From: Xiphydria camelus
Taxonomy: Eukaryota > Arthropoda > Insecta > Hymenoptera > Xiphydriidae
DNA length: 64,000 nucleotides
Assembly: GCA_963678675.1 (NCBI GenBank)
Contig: OY783196.1
Span: 21,802,827 to 21,866,826, forward strand
Direction: 5' to 3'
Part shown: positions 36,912-49,185 of the stretch, piece by piece
How positions within the stretch are numbered: position 1 is the first letter of the stretch
How the letters are laid out: the number at the start of each line of letters is the position of its first letter
Made by a program: the position numbers and the translations under genes
The notes under the pieces: model-generated
Seen by the model: only the letters and a program-made list of their open reading frames with translations
Told to the model about the DNA's origin: nothing
Databases searched by the model: none

Positions 36912-39900
36912 AAGAGTACGATATTGTTATGCATATAATGCGAGCCTACAATACAAAGAGTTTCAGGGGAAAACCGGCCAGAGTCGCGTGGAATTAATTA
37001 TCCGACGATAACTAATTAGGTCAATATGCTACGTTAACGGGTCTATGAATTCGGTTTTTAAGCAATTTTTTTTTATCGCAGATTCGAAACATGTCGGCAA
37101 AATTATTTACCCCATGTTTCTTTAGTTTTCATTTATGACCTTATTTAAGCTGGAAAACGGCATTTAAAAATGCAGATTCAAGGCCGAATTCTACATAATC
37201 CAAATGTATCGAAGATAGCATAGAAAATACTGAAATCGACGTTAAAGGCTACAATATCCAAAATCAAACCCGGGCTTGGCAAGTCTAAAAAGACTCTCTC
37301 GCAGAATAACTTCCAAGCGACCTTGACGATCTTTTTTTCACCCGTATCCTTTCCTTCCGCGTAACCCCACAGCGGAAACGCCCTCCGTTCCGCGTTTTAC
37401 GCTTCGAAAATATGCACTTCCCCACGAGATCACTCCACCGATATCAGAGCAGCGGTCGAGCGCTTCCGCGAAGCGTCATCCGCGGTAAACGAACGAAATA
37501 CCCACGTGCATTTCTCAACGCGCCGCGATAATAACGTCACGCGAGCGATACGGATTTCGCGTGCCCCCGGCGGAACCCCTACCGAGCTCCCGAATAATGA
37601 GGCGAGCGACCACGAAACAGTTTTTTATAAGCGCGCCCGAGGTCGAAACGCGAGACGCTGATTTTTCGATTACGCGGTCTAATTCGCATTCATCCCTTCC
37701 GATTTCCCGAGGGAAAAGGGGGAGAGGGAAGCATCCGGGCTATCGACGAGACGCTCGTCGTTGAATCCCACCAGGCACGCCCCCCCCCCCCCCCACCACG
37801 TCGTCCAGCGCGTTTTGGGTTTCACGCGATATACCCGGAATGCACGCGATTTTTTCTTCCATTAGTTTACCATCCGGCGTGCCAAAGGTCAATATAAAGT
37901 TTCCCCTGCGCTTGTAGCGAGACAATAATACCGCACTCGCGATGCCACTCGCGCGCGGCCACCTGAACCGCCGCTCTTTGCCGTTGCGCGTTTCGCGCTA
38001 AACGACCTCGCTTTTATTGCACCGTTTTGGTCTCCGGTTTATAACGCGCGAGAATGGCTCATCCGAATACTTCGCGGGGCTCAAAAAAGCGCTGCGCTTC
38101 TCGCTTCTTGTCGAGAGCTGATACGACGGTATAATTGAGAACGTATAACAAAAACGAGGCTCGATGACAACGTCGCCTTGCGCGAAATCCCTCTACAGTC
38201 GTCACGATCATACATCGACAGCCTTATAATGCTTGCAGCTGGTCGCACCGGTGCGGTGCATATTTGGTTCAACGTATCGGCTCGCCTTTTTAGTTCGCGC
38301 GCTACAGCCGTGCACTGGCATGCGTGTCAAGGTCCCCTTGTAAAATAAATCTTGCACTCGGTACACACAGTCGGTTGAAAATGCTATTATACTCACGTGC
38401 GGCTCTTCCGTAAGCGTACAGCATGTGTACACGGTACGATCTACTTTCCCCGACGAGGGAGCGGAGTTAACGTCTGTACTGTCTCCTATTTCACGGAAAC
38501 ATCGAGTCCCCGAATAGAAAATGTTCTCGGCCGCCCTCGCGTGAGGGCGGAAACCAGCGGTGCGAGTGCACGGCAGTCACCGTTTGCGCAGGATGCCACG
38601 AAGGGATACGGCGAGGTGCGACCGAGGACATCCGGTCGTAACGGATGCGCTATCCAGTGTTTTATTTTAAGAAAAAACAGGTCAACCCGTAGCGCAGTCT
38701 CGGCTTGTGTCATCTTGATAAACACGGGCTATATACTATTACAGGAGACTGATGCAAATGTTTTCATAGATAAAACGAAAGGTATGTAAGCCACGCGTAT
38801 AGAATACCGTGGCTAGAGTCTCGTGAGTAATCAGGATAGTACGCCTAAGTGCATCCGCGCTCCTGCCGAGTCCGAACTTCCACTTGGATCCGCCCACATG
38901 CATGATTCAGAAACCTCCTTCCGATCGATCACCCCTCCCCGACACTTTGCATCCCCACCACACGACGCGTATAGACAAAAAAAAACCTTCCCCGAATCTT
39001 CGACATTCAGTTATCGTCCAGTGATCGATTCTCGATATTTCCGCGATCTCGGCGAAATGGCGAAAATCAATGCGGTCCGACCGCCGCTCACTCGTTTTCG
39101 CGTAGAATTTATACATGTATATAAGAGAAGAACCTTTCCGCGCCCGCGTGTCTCTCTCGGGCTCGCCCCGCCGAGAGAGACGCGTCTCGGAGGGGTGACT
39201 TATGACAACTGCTCGAGGGATCCCTGAACCCGCGCAATCATCAATTTCACCATTCCCCATTTTTTCCCTCCTCTCCTTATTCTTCATCTTCCTACCTCAC
39301 CCTCACACCTCCGGATACCGGGGGTACACGGTAATATCTCGCTTTTGGCGCGAGGGCGCGCGAACGGTTTCTTTGTTGGACCCGAGGTAACTCCAGGGAC
39401 CGACCGGAGCCACGCGTAGGTGGGCAACCCGCGACTCCACAACTGCGGCCACCACACGTACACGGACTCCGGTGTATCGCGGGGGTATAATACGCTCGCA
39501 ACGGCGGGCGTATATATCTCCATCCCACCGAAATGGTCACGCAATTTTTATAGAACCTTTTACGCAGACACGGCCTATCGTCACGCGACCTCTGTTTTTC
39601 ACGAGGAAAACAGCCGTTCTCACAGTTACGCTGGGCGGTCTCTTCCTTGTCTCTCGACGCGTTTATTACTACCTATGCGTTCCCTCGTTACGTAGACACG
39701 CACCGTCCAACGACTCGAGCTTCTCTCGATGAGGAAGAGACTTCCAGGTGGAAATATGATAAGAGCTACTGTTATTGGCCTTTCGAGAACGGTCATTGGC
39801 ACTTCAAGGTGAGATAGCATAGAACGGAGCAATGAAAAAATGTAGATTAAAGAGGTGAAGCTAACGACCGAGCAGTATATGATAAAAGATATAGAGATAT

Positions 39901-39935
39901 GAAGTTATACGGTGTCTTGTTATTCGTCTGCTGCC
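36912..39935. other. No gene seen
   Basis: The block includes a 15 bp C run (37780-37794) and two short GC-rich hairpins: CCGCCCTC/GAGGGCGG near 38535, and CGTGTCTCTCTCGG with its partner at about 39148-39183. No exon is recognisable. Confidence 0.4.
37780..37794. repeat. Poly-C run
   Basis: A homopolymer of 15 C. Confidence 0.88.
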
Positions 39936-40483
39936 CGATATATCGCGAAAGCACACAATTTTATAAATTCTCGCAAAAAGGAACGACTTTGTTACGACAA
40001 ACCAAGGAAAACCTATTGATAACAGAATTTGATATTTTTAGAGCAGAAGCAGAAATGTTCCACCGAACCTTAATTCGGTTTACGATACCAAGAGGGGGGC
40101 GAAAAACGAGTTAATTAAATCAGACACCATAGAGATCCGATTGCCGACAAGGAAACACCTCCTAATATATCATAAAATTGCACAATTTTAAAAACTCTCG
40201 CAAAAAAGAACGTCTTTGTTATAACAAGCCAATGAAAATTAATAACAGAATCGGATACTCTTGGAGCACGAGCGGAAATGTTCCGTGTCGATGGAACAAC
40301 TCTTTTGTACTATTTATTCATACAGGAAACTGACTTGATTCAGTTTTGCAATTTTCAAAATCCCCGCAAACGTTTCATTTTTACCGAACCACGATTCGGT
40401 TTACGATATCAAGAGGGAGGGCGAGTCGAGTGAATTAAATCAGGCGCCATAGAGACCCGATCGCCGGCAGAGAAGCACCGAAG
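39936..40483 (+). repeat. Diverged tandem duplication
   Basis: Copy 1 (39936-40162) and copy 2 (40163-40483) share a series of blocks in the same order. These include ACAATTTTA.AAA.TCTCGCAAAAA near the start, ATTCGGTTTACGATA in the middle, and CCATAGAGA.CCGAT near the end. Copy 2 is about 95 bp longer. The extra segment contains a third, partial unit (GCAATTTTCAAAATCCCCGC). It is non-coding. Confidence 0.75.
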
Positions 40484-41555
40484 AAGTTCGTACTCGCGCA
40501 TTCCGCGTTTTACGCTGAATCGACAACGTGGGAATCAGGAACGACGGTGCGGAATACCGCAGTCATCTTCCAAAACGCGCCGGTCGTAAAATTCTAAAGT
40601 ACGGAATCGCTGATATATATTATAGGATACCTGCGGGAAGTTTGCTCGTAGGAATCGGGAAGAAGAAACTTCAATTGCAGCCGCACGTACACGCGAACCC
40701 GTTGCGGTGTGCCTGCGTGTGTGTGCGCGCTCAACTATCGGACGCGTTGCCGCGGATATGCACGCGCGCGGACGGCTCGCTTTGCCAGCCGCGCGAGGGA
40801 GGTTCCATCGATCATCGCGTATATAACGGAGAGAACAATTTATAAATAATCTACGCGCTTCTTAACCTCGCCGTCGATCGCTCACTGTCGGCAGCTGCCA
40901 GCGAACTCACGAGACGACCGATTTGCACGGAACGCCTGGGTGGACCCGGTGCATCGCTGCAGGTCTGACGGCAATAATTCTGAGGGAAGTTAGGCGTGGA
41001 CTGCGATAAAAATCGTGAGGGAAAATGGGTCTTCAACTTCAATTTTGCTGACTATACATATTTCATTTCACGAAAAGAAGTAGGTTTGGAATATTCTCAA
41101 AGTTCGTGTTCCTCTGAGCAGTTTTGAAACGTGTTCTAAGGGGCGTACATATTTCACGGATACTTCCTTGCATTCAGAAACGATTCTCCATCGGAGAGAG
41201 ATACAATTTTAAACATCACAGGAAAATAATGCAATACAGTGCAGAACTGTTACTTATTTCGCCTTTTTGTGGAATTAAGATATTTTGGAATACTGTTGAC
41301 AGAATTCACAGATATGACAATACGACGCCTGATACTTTAGGTACGCGTAATTAAAATTCTATTAACAAGTGAAATACATATTTGCACCAATGAATTATAT
41401 GGGTCCTGCTCCAATTATCCCTCCAACGACAAGGACTCGATATTTATACTCCAGTCCACGCCCGAGTTCCCTCCGGCGACGTCTTGAGCGCGACGTTGCG
41501 ACTCGAAGCACAATCAAGAGGCAAAGAACGGTTCCGTTGTCGTAAAATGACTCAC
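40484..41555. other. No gene seen; downstream of the zipper exon
   Basis: On the MXD gene's strand this is the start of the intron after the zipper exon. A single end resembling the MITE clan (CGGAGAGAACAATTTATAAA) lies near 40829 without a partner. I looked here for a C-terminal MXD exon and found none that I could defend. Confidence 0.45.
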
Positions 41556-41880
41556 CAGACTCGGAGATGGAGGGGCTGCCAGCAGACCTGTCCGAATTCC
41601 TGGAGCTGCCCGTGGAGCTGGTGGAGGAGGCTGTGCCCACAGAGCACTCGGAGACGCTGCGCCTCTTGGAGAGCAGAGCAGCCGCGGCGGCGGCGGCGGC
41701 GGCCGCGGCTGCCGAGCCGCAGGAACCGGTGGGTGCGCTCGAGCTGAGCACGTGAAGACCGTGCAGCCCGTGCAGGCCATTCTGCGTCGTGAGCTGCTCG
41801 AGTCGTCGTCTGAGGAACCTGTGCTCCCGCGACAGCTGTTCCTTGTGCACCACGTGCTTCCTCTCGCGCTCCTCCAGACT
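41556..41880 (-). CDS. Mxd: MXD/MAD-family repressor, leucine-zipper exon
   Basis: This 325 bp internal exon of a MAX-dimerisation protein follows an acceptor (CTTTTCGCAG, 41881-41890 on the reverse strand) and ends at a strong GTGAGT donor (41555-41550). It is read in phase 0 at the start and phase 1 at the end. The first 30 residues, starting SLEERERKHVVHKEQLSREH, finish helix 2 and form the zipper, with positions 2, 9, 16, 23 and 30 as L, H, L, L, L. This matches the MXD1/MXI1 pattern. After it come a GLHGLHGLH mini-repeat, a run of 12 alanines (41677-41712), and a Ser-rich tail with KRRSVSECS and SAGSPSISES. MXD proteins pair with MAX at E-boxes in the nucleus and recruit SIN3 corepressor, opposing MYC. 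The exon would continue into a C-terminal exon not located here. Confidence 0.92.
41677..41712 (-). repeat. Alanine-coding trinucleotide tract in the MXD exon
   Basis: Twelve consecutive alanine codons (mostly GCC/GCG) encode a polyalanine stretch after the zipper. The tract is likely length-variable between individuals or species. On the plus strand the same bases give spurious frames. Confidence 0.9.
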
Positions 41881-43409
41881 CTGCGAAAAGCGTTACGCGG
41901 AAATGAGATTTTTTTATCGGCACTGAATCGCGCCGACGAGTCCCCGCTGCGAGTTTTACGGACTCGGAGAAGTTTTCGCGCGAGAATCGACCTTTGAATT
42001 TTAAATAGGCGTGCGCGCCCAGGGGTGACGCGTGTCGCGAAACGATATAACAACGAAGAAATATAATCCAACTTCGCGCCTCGCTCGCGTCTTCGGGACG
42101 GGAGTTTCGCCCGGGAAATCTCGCCGCAGCAGGCGCGCCGCGCGCCCCTCGACGGCGGGTTACGATCTCGAACAAAGCTCTTAATGCGAACGTCGCAAAC
42201 GCATCGCGCGAAGTTAACGTTAATGCCGTTCGCCTTCGAACTTTGCGTACCGCCCCCGCGCATCACTCTCCACGATCTCTCTTTCTCTCACATTCCGCCC
42301 GGGAAACTTGCCTTTATCGAATTCCGTTCGTCTCGCCAAGAGCAACGTGTCTCACGTGCAAAACGGAGCGATACTCGTGCGCCGTTACGAGGCGACCCGG
42401 CCCGATCGCTACCGCGCGTCTCGTCTGTCGGCGCATAAAAGCTCGTAAGGAATCCGCGCGACTCGGATCCTCTCTCGGCTCTCCCTGCAGCGCTCGAGCA
42501 ATAACGACGTAGGTATAACAATGTCGAGACTGCAGCGCTGCATTTCCCAGAAGCCGGAAAAGGTAAGGTTTTATCAGCTCGCCGCGCCGGTTGCGAGAAT
42601 TCAGCCTCGTCGAATAACACTGGGCAGGACGCTCGATCGGAGCCGAGAGCGTAGCTCGTAATCGAGTTAAACTCGGGTATATCGGACTGATAATAATTGG
42701 TTTCCTCGGCATTGTACCGTCGTGCTGTTTTGTGACGGTAGACCGATCGCCTACCCAGAAGAGGTTGGCCAGTTCCGGTTGGGCGCAAATGAGAAATAAT
42801 GAAGTAGAGCCGCATTGCCTCCAGCGCGTCGCGATTAGCTCTCCACGTCTGAATGGCCACGGCCTTCCTTCGTAGGTCGGGTCCGTTTATTCGTCGCGCG
42901 TGTTTGCCGAGCCTCGCGAAGCAAACGTGCGTCCGTGTGGAGCGGAGTTACGTCGTTTTCAATCGCGCATGACGTATGGCGAGACATGTCGGCGAGTCCA
43001 CGGTGCGGGGGAAGTGAAACGAGATTAACTTCAATGTTCCAGTGCCAACGGCCCGCTATCGCGTATACTTATATACCTATTATGGGTCGAGCTCGGTATA
43101 CCGTCACGTGTTGTAGTTCAAGCTCATGCATAATAAACGCAGCAGGTAATGAAATGGAGTTACGTGTACAATCCTCTGATATATCGAATGGCATACTAAG
43201 TATGGTCGTATAGATTGTCTTTTCGTCACTCAGTGCGTAAAACTCGGTTTTACCGGCGTCCTCAACCCCGTCAACCTCGTATTTGACACTTAGTGACAAA
43301 AAATAGAATTCGTTATAAGGGCGTTTCGCGTCGCTTTAACTCGTGTGGTTGAAAACAGCGCTTCACGCCCTAATAACGAAAATAACTATTTCATCTACTT
43401 CAAGACATA

Positions 43410-43553
43410 CACTGGGAGAAATGATTGCAGGTGCCAATAATGTTTTTCCTTGGATCAAAAACATAATAAAATATAGATAGGATCAAGCTACGGTTTTCTT
43501 TATGCAAGAAAATATTCAATAGGCTCGAGTAATTGTTTTTTTTTCACGCAGAA
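43410..43553. repeat. Possible decayed MITE
   Basis: The tip CACTGGGAGAAATGATTGC on the left and a degraded partner ending TTTTTCACGCAG on the right resemble the clan tips, but the pairing is weak. Confidence 0.35.
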
Positions 43554-43620
43554 AAAATGTCTCGTCCCAACGATGGTCTTCTTAAATCAAGAATGTATAT
43601 TGTTCGATCAAAAATCTGTA

Positions 43621-43876
43621 CACCGAGAGAACAATTTATTAACATTTAATATATATAATTTTAAATACGACGAAATAAATATTTCTTTAAGACAAGAACA
43701 TATATGTTCATTATTAAAATGTTTATTTCTTTCAAATGATTGCCTGAAAGGATCTAATTATGCCGAATAAACACATAACGCAATAGCTAACGAATATTTA
43801 CTTGATTCAATAAAATGTTTATTTCATCATATTCAAACAAACATTTATTAACTACAAATAAATTGTTTTCTCGGTG
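43621..43876. mobile_element. MITE, CACCGAGA-AACAATTTATT clan
   Basis: The left tip is CACCGAGAGAACAATTTATT and the right tip, read inward, CACCGAGAAAACAATTTATT, a 20 bp TIR with one mismatch. The element is 256 bp with an AT-rich interior. A homologous, 3'-truncated copy lies at 50433-50637. It sits in the MXD intron. Size and tip fit the clan represented at 569, 31083, 57713 and 60043. Confidence 0.85.
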
Positions 43877-44408
43877 AATTCTTGCAAATTTTTAAGATCA
43901 TATATTCTACACTAAAGAACAAACGCGCCGAGAAACTGTGCAAGGAAATAGAACGACGCTATTGACTTCCTCTCGTAGATGAGGTCCTTCGATCGCACTT
44001 TCAAAGACCGATTAAACGACTGAAGAGGAAGAAGACGAAGTGCCTACATTCAACTAATTCCGTCTCCGAGTAATTAAGAGCCGAGCCCGAGTCGACGAAT
44101 TGAAGGGAAGGCGTGTAAAATTTCGTAATTGAGAGGCAGAGGGGGAAGCTCCGATTCGATAACGTTCGTTCCGTTTTCCCGACGCGATAATGGTCGAGCG
44201 ATCCGACGCAGATTACGTCGCGATAATGTGAGTATTAATATTAATGCGGGCGTCCCACGGGTTACTTTTCGTTTCCCTCTGGCGCGAGGGGACCGTTCGG
44301 TCCCCTCCCTCTTTCTTCCTCGTTTCGTCCCTCTTCAGATTCCGAGCTCACCTCTTCCCGTTCCTCTTCTTCCGCGATGATCAACGAGTCATCGCAGTCG
44401 TACTTTTA

Positions 44409-44642
44409 TATACAGGGTGAGAAACTGAGAGGTACGGAGGTAAGGGTAGCCTCATTCTACGTCCACTGACCAATACTCGTAGCCATTTCCATACCTCATG
44501 CGCTCATCGACACCCATCGAAGTGCTAAAGGTATCTGCGAGCGGATGAGAAAAGCACGACTGGCAGTCGATACATCATTGGTCAGCGAACGACAGAACGA
44601 GACTCCTCCTCTTCCGAACACTCGCCTCTTCCACCCTGTATA
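44409..44642. mobile_element. MITE with TATACAGGGTG tip
   Basis: Both ends carry TATACAGGGTG in inverted orientation, and diverged pairing continues for about 70 bp to a shared CTGACCAAT block. TA immediately outside CAGGGTG on each side is compatible with a TA target duplication. The element is about 234 bp and non-coding. It lies within the MXD intron. Confidence 0.75.
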
Positions 44643-44693
44643 ACCGTTCCTCTCTCTCCACCCTCTGTCGCTATATATCTCTTTCCAGCGACC

Positions 44694-44732
44694 GATCTCT
44701 CCCTCTCTCTCTCTCTCTTTCTCTCTCTCTCC
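44694..44732. repeat. CT-rich microsatellite
   Basis: This interrupted (CT)n run lies just right of the preceding MITE. Confidence 0.85.
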
Positions 44733-46216
44733 TTTACTCCCGGGGGCGCAATTCGCGGAGAATTGAAATTCGACGGCAGAAACGCAAATGCGCCATGACG
44801 GGAGAACAGCGTTCGATGAATATCTACACTCGTCGAACATTTTGTCGGTCTTCTTCGGTTCGTTTCCCGCTTACGCTATTACTGCACCATTACCGGCGTC
44901 GCCATAGCTGCCGTCGCTAACGGACGCCGCCGACGACGTTCGTTCGGATTCTCCGCAACGACAAAGGAGCCGAAGGAATGCCCGCCGAAGGTGATTCTGA
45001 TCCTATCGAACGCGATTCGCGTCCGCCGATATCTCGATCACCTTGCCCAACCTCACCTAACCCGATCGACTCTAATCCGATCGGATTCGTATCCATTTGG
45101 AGTTACATCGTTTAATTTCAGAGATGGGTACATAGGAGAAGAACTTTAAAGGCGCGAATCCGCCGAGCAGAGGAATAGGGATGGGGGGAGGAATCGCTTT
45201 TTCATCGACCCCTTAAGAGGTAATTCCTCGATACTTTCTCATCCGGGGCGGGAGATTCCGGAATGGGTTTTCTTAACGGAAGAAATTCCGGGGGGAAGTG
45301 AAAAGGCGGATGTGGATATCGAATATGCTGGGAGGGAACGAATGAGGCGGGCGGGAAGAAAAGGTGGGTGGTCGGGGGAGGAACGTTGATATATCCATAT
45401 GGATACCTTCCACGGATGGCCGAACGTGGTCCTCGGTGGAATATGTATGATCGCACGTAAGATAAATATCGATATCGCGCACTCTCTCTCCTCAAAGACG
45501 TGTGACGTCTCTTCAATCTGCCCAAGAATATGCTGAAGCGAGGGAAATGCGAGGTGCTCCCTAACCATTTCCCCTTCCTATCGAAGCCCTAAGGTTAACG
45601 GTGGCCGTCTGTAACTCGGGTATGTGTGCCTACAAACATGGACCGACACTCGCAATGATACCAGTCGAGCGAATAGATTTTATATGTCTTCCGGTAAAAA
45701 TCTTCGGCGTTGGAATATATCACGGAAAATCCGGGAAAATGCTGTCCAAGGGTACAGAGCGTTGCGAACAGACTCGTCCTTTCGCACAGCGCTTAGGTAT
45801 AAGATGGCCAGTAATAAGGAGGAAATGTACAATTCAATTGTACACTTCCTCGAACCGCGGAAGGTCGTGGGTAAAGACCAGGAAAATACGATGGAAGAGA
45901 TAATTGGCATCTGCATAAAAATGAAGCTGTAACTTTACGACAATTAGAAACGCATCTAACTACGACGTGCATTTTCACGTAAACCACGTCTTTTAAATAG
46001 TTGCTCGCGCGCGGGGTTGAATCGGAGAAATCGTAGCGTTACGATAGGGTAGTGAGCACGCCAGATTGAAGAGTGATAGCGTGATGTTCGTCGCGTTACG
46101 TTACTACAGTTCGAGGTCACAGTAGGTACTGCAGCTTACCTCGTGGCGAGAGGCCTAGGCGCGGGGCTCGCGTTGGAACTTCATGGTTTACGGGGCGCTT
46201 AACCGACTCGAAAATA

Positions 46217-47222
46217 GGTGCCCATACACACAGAGGTCGAACTGCCGGTTTGGAACGGAAGTTCGAACTGTGCGTCGGGTCGATCCGTCGGTTTTAACCG
46301 TCGTCGTACACTAACGCAGAATAGAAATCCGCGGTTAAAACTGACAAGTCGAACCGCCACAGGCCGGCCGGCCGCAAAACTGCAGATCGACCCGTAGTGT
46401 CGACCGACAGTAGACGGGCTGAGAAAATCGATTTTGTTGCGCTTTTACTTCATAAGAGAGTGTACGATTTTAATTTTTCTTTTTTTAAAATACTCGGAAA
46501 AATATATAGAACAAATGTGACATAAAGCCAGTTTGCTTTTTAATTTTTAATAAAAATGTATTTTCTGTACGGCTTTTTCTTTAAATATCTCGAAAACTAT
46601 TGAAAAGTTATCGAGACATGCTGCAGAAAAAATTTAGAGAATTTCAAGACGAAACGATTGGTTTTTATCTCATTTTGTTACGATGAATAGTTCTCGAGAT
46701 ATTGAATTGTGTACATAAATACGCGCCGTAGCGCCCGCGCGCTCTTGTAAACAAATGCCACTAACTTCACTAAAAATTGGTATTTTTCGATGATTTTTGT
46801 CTTGTTTTAACTTAGCGGATACTTTTCAACCGCTTCAACAAGCTTCATACAGAATTCTTGTTCGCCGGTTTTGAGCATTTTTCTCTAATAAATATTAACA
46901 TAAAAATCCAAACGTCTACGACGATATTTTTAAATAGGTACCCATACACAGAATTGTCGGTTTATCTTGTCGGTGAACGAAGGGCCTAAATAGCGCTTTC
47001 GCTTAGATTAGGATGATATTAAGCGGTACGAACCGACGTTCCGTCTGTCGTGCTAAAACGCATGTTAGTGGACGGCGGCAGTTTTTCCCGTCGGTCTGGA
47101 CTGACGGGTCAGCCTGACAGTTCGATCTGGCGCGTGGCGCGCCCACTAACTGAAAGGTAAAACTGCCGGTTTGAACCGCGCCGTTCCAAACCGACAGTTC
47201 GACCTCTGTGTGTATGGGCACC
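46217..47222. mobile_element. 1.0 kb TIR transposon, non-coding
   Basis: A 42 bp terminal repeat begins GGTGCCCATACACACAGAGG at 46217 and recurs inverted at 47181-47222 with one mismatch. TA precedes the left end (46215-46216) and follows the right end (47223-47224). A third, direct and degraded copy of the tip (AGGTACCCATACACAGAATT) occurs near 46937. Subterminal regions repeat an AACTGCCGGTTTG-like motif several times. The centre is AT-rich with TATCTCGAAAACT-type motifs and no transposase. It is a non-autonomous DNA transposon of uncertain superfamily. Confidence 0.85.
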
Positions 47223-48888
47223 TATTAGGTCCTCGAGAAACCGTAGGACAAGTTTCGATGACATCGAAAGCAGGAAGAATTATAAAGAAACAGGAATTAG
47301 GAAATAAAATTTCAGCATATAGCAAACGCGGTACCCTGTATTTCTAAAGACGTAATTTACGTAACTTTGGTATAATCTAGATTGCACTCCCTAGGAAATT
47401 TACCGTGGCTTTATTTTGCTTATTTCTTTCGAATTCATAAATAGAACAAAAAAGAGAGGGTCGAGAACTCCTTTGAAAACGCTATTATTTAATAGATTTG
47501 AGGTAACTATATCAGGTCAATCTACTAAATCATATACGTTATCGTAACGATGAGAGGATGTAACAGTTGTAATATACATTCGTATTTCTTCCCCTAGTCG
47601 ATCAGGAGCCAACCGACCGAACGACTCGGCCGAGCATGTACATTTTGCAAAATAACGAGTAAAGGACGGATGGTTTTGCTCGAGAGGATACATCATCTCT
47701 CCCGGTTGATATATGAAACCTCGCAACGCATCGGTGATGCGGCGCCATATAGAAATCTCGAGAGAAACGAATTGATCCTCCTTCTCCCAAGAATGAAAAG
47801 GACACAGAGACGACAAGGAGAAGCTTCAAAGTGAGATATCCCAACAGAGAGGATAATCCTCGGTACATTTTTGGTAGTCAAACGACAAAGACGAGTCTGC
47901 TACTCCCTGGCATTTACGCAAGACCGGACGAGAAGAGAATTTCAAATACCTTCAGAAGTATTAACTTGCAAGGATAAGGCGGGGGAAAAAAAGGAGATAC
48001 CGTCCTTTCGCTCGTCTGTCGTCGCGGTACGACATTACGTAATGCGACGGGCCAATTAAGCCTTCCGCTCGGAGCGCCTCCCTCTTTGTTTTTCGTGTAC
48101 GTGGTTCCCGGCGAGGATCTACGCGGAATGACAAAGAGGCTGAAATCTCGCTCGAAATCGTCATCGCGAAATCTTTATTACGCCGCGAGGAAAGAAATTT
48201 TCCGCAGTTTCTCGGTTATCTCGCGCCACGGAACGTCGCGAGGGGTACGCTGGTTCCGCATAGGAGGTTTCGAAAAGGAGGGAGGAGGACGGGGGAGAAG
48301 AGAAACTGTATCACCTCTCACCCGCTATTTATCCGCGCGACGATATAGCGTATACCCAACCGGAAGCGAGGGCGGCGTCGAAGACGGTGGAGCACGGTAC
48401 GAGCAAAAATTCAAGTCAGCATCAAATCATAAAATGATAAAGTTAGATAGAGCGCCTCTAGCGAGTGAGGAAGCCAGAGGAGGCTACGGAGGAGGGTTGA
48501 AGGGAGGGAGAGAGGCGGCCAGGAACGGGCGACCAGATAGGGATGGTTGGAAGGGGGGTGTACGAAGCGACTCGTTGAAAAGTTCTTGGCTCGATGCTTC
48601 GCCGTTCGGCTTGATATGAGTTTACAACGGAGATAAGGATATTAAAGAACTGAGTCGGTGAGTCTCGTCGTAAACTTCTCCCAGTAACCCTAAAAGTGTG
48701 GCTACTTTTCTCTTTCGCCCCTCCCACTGCCTCGCGATTCCTGCCGGAACGCTTAATCGAGGGGATATAGCGCCTGGAGGAAAGTTTCGAGATTTTCCGG
48801 AAGGCGTCCGCTGCATTTCCGAAGAGCGATACTTCCCCGCGGATTCGTCAAAATAAACCGGGAGTATCCGACGACTTGCGAACGAGTG

Positions 48889-49097
48889 TACCTGAAAAAA
48901 ATTGTAGTGATCGAAATAAACGTACGAAATAAACGATAGTCCTGAAAGCACATTTATTTGATCAGAATGAATATCGATTGGATGTATATAAATATTAGTG
49001 ATTTAATTCATTCGGTGTTCATTCGAATCGAATAAATGTGCTCTTAAGACTACCCAAAAATAAGTTTATTTCGATCAAACAAATTTGTTTCTCCCAG
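48889..49097. mobile_element. Foldback MITE
   Basis: The arms of about 90 bp pair imperfectly across the whole element. Shared blocks include GATCGAAATAAAC near the tips and GCACATTTATT further in, closing near GTGATTTAATTC. The right tip, read inward, is CTGGGAGAAACAAATTTG. It is probably related to the CACYGAGA clan. It lies in the MXD intron. Confidence 0.75.
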
Positions 49098-49185
49098 CGC
49101 GTACTAGGTATTACTTATTGTCAAGAAAATAAATGATGCTTGGCAAATGCTTATGTAGATGCAGTTCAAGTGGAATTGTAACTCA

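Noticed and set aside
41395..41555. Read-through of the MXD zipper exon to a stop at 41395
   Set aside because: A strong GTGAGT donor interrupts it, and the read-through peptide loses the serine/acidic character. It could still be an intron-retained isoform.
41514..42266. 250-codon and 207-codon minus-strand frames across the MXD zipper exon
   Set aside because: They are alternative frames of the GC-rich exon and upstream intron. The frame with splice sites and the conserved zipper is the one kept.
48086..48619. 177-codon plus-strand frame
   Set aside because: It is Gly/Arg/Ser-rich low-complexity sequence, with no recognisable motif, inside the MXD intron on the opposite strand.
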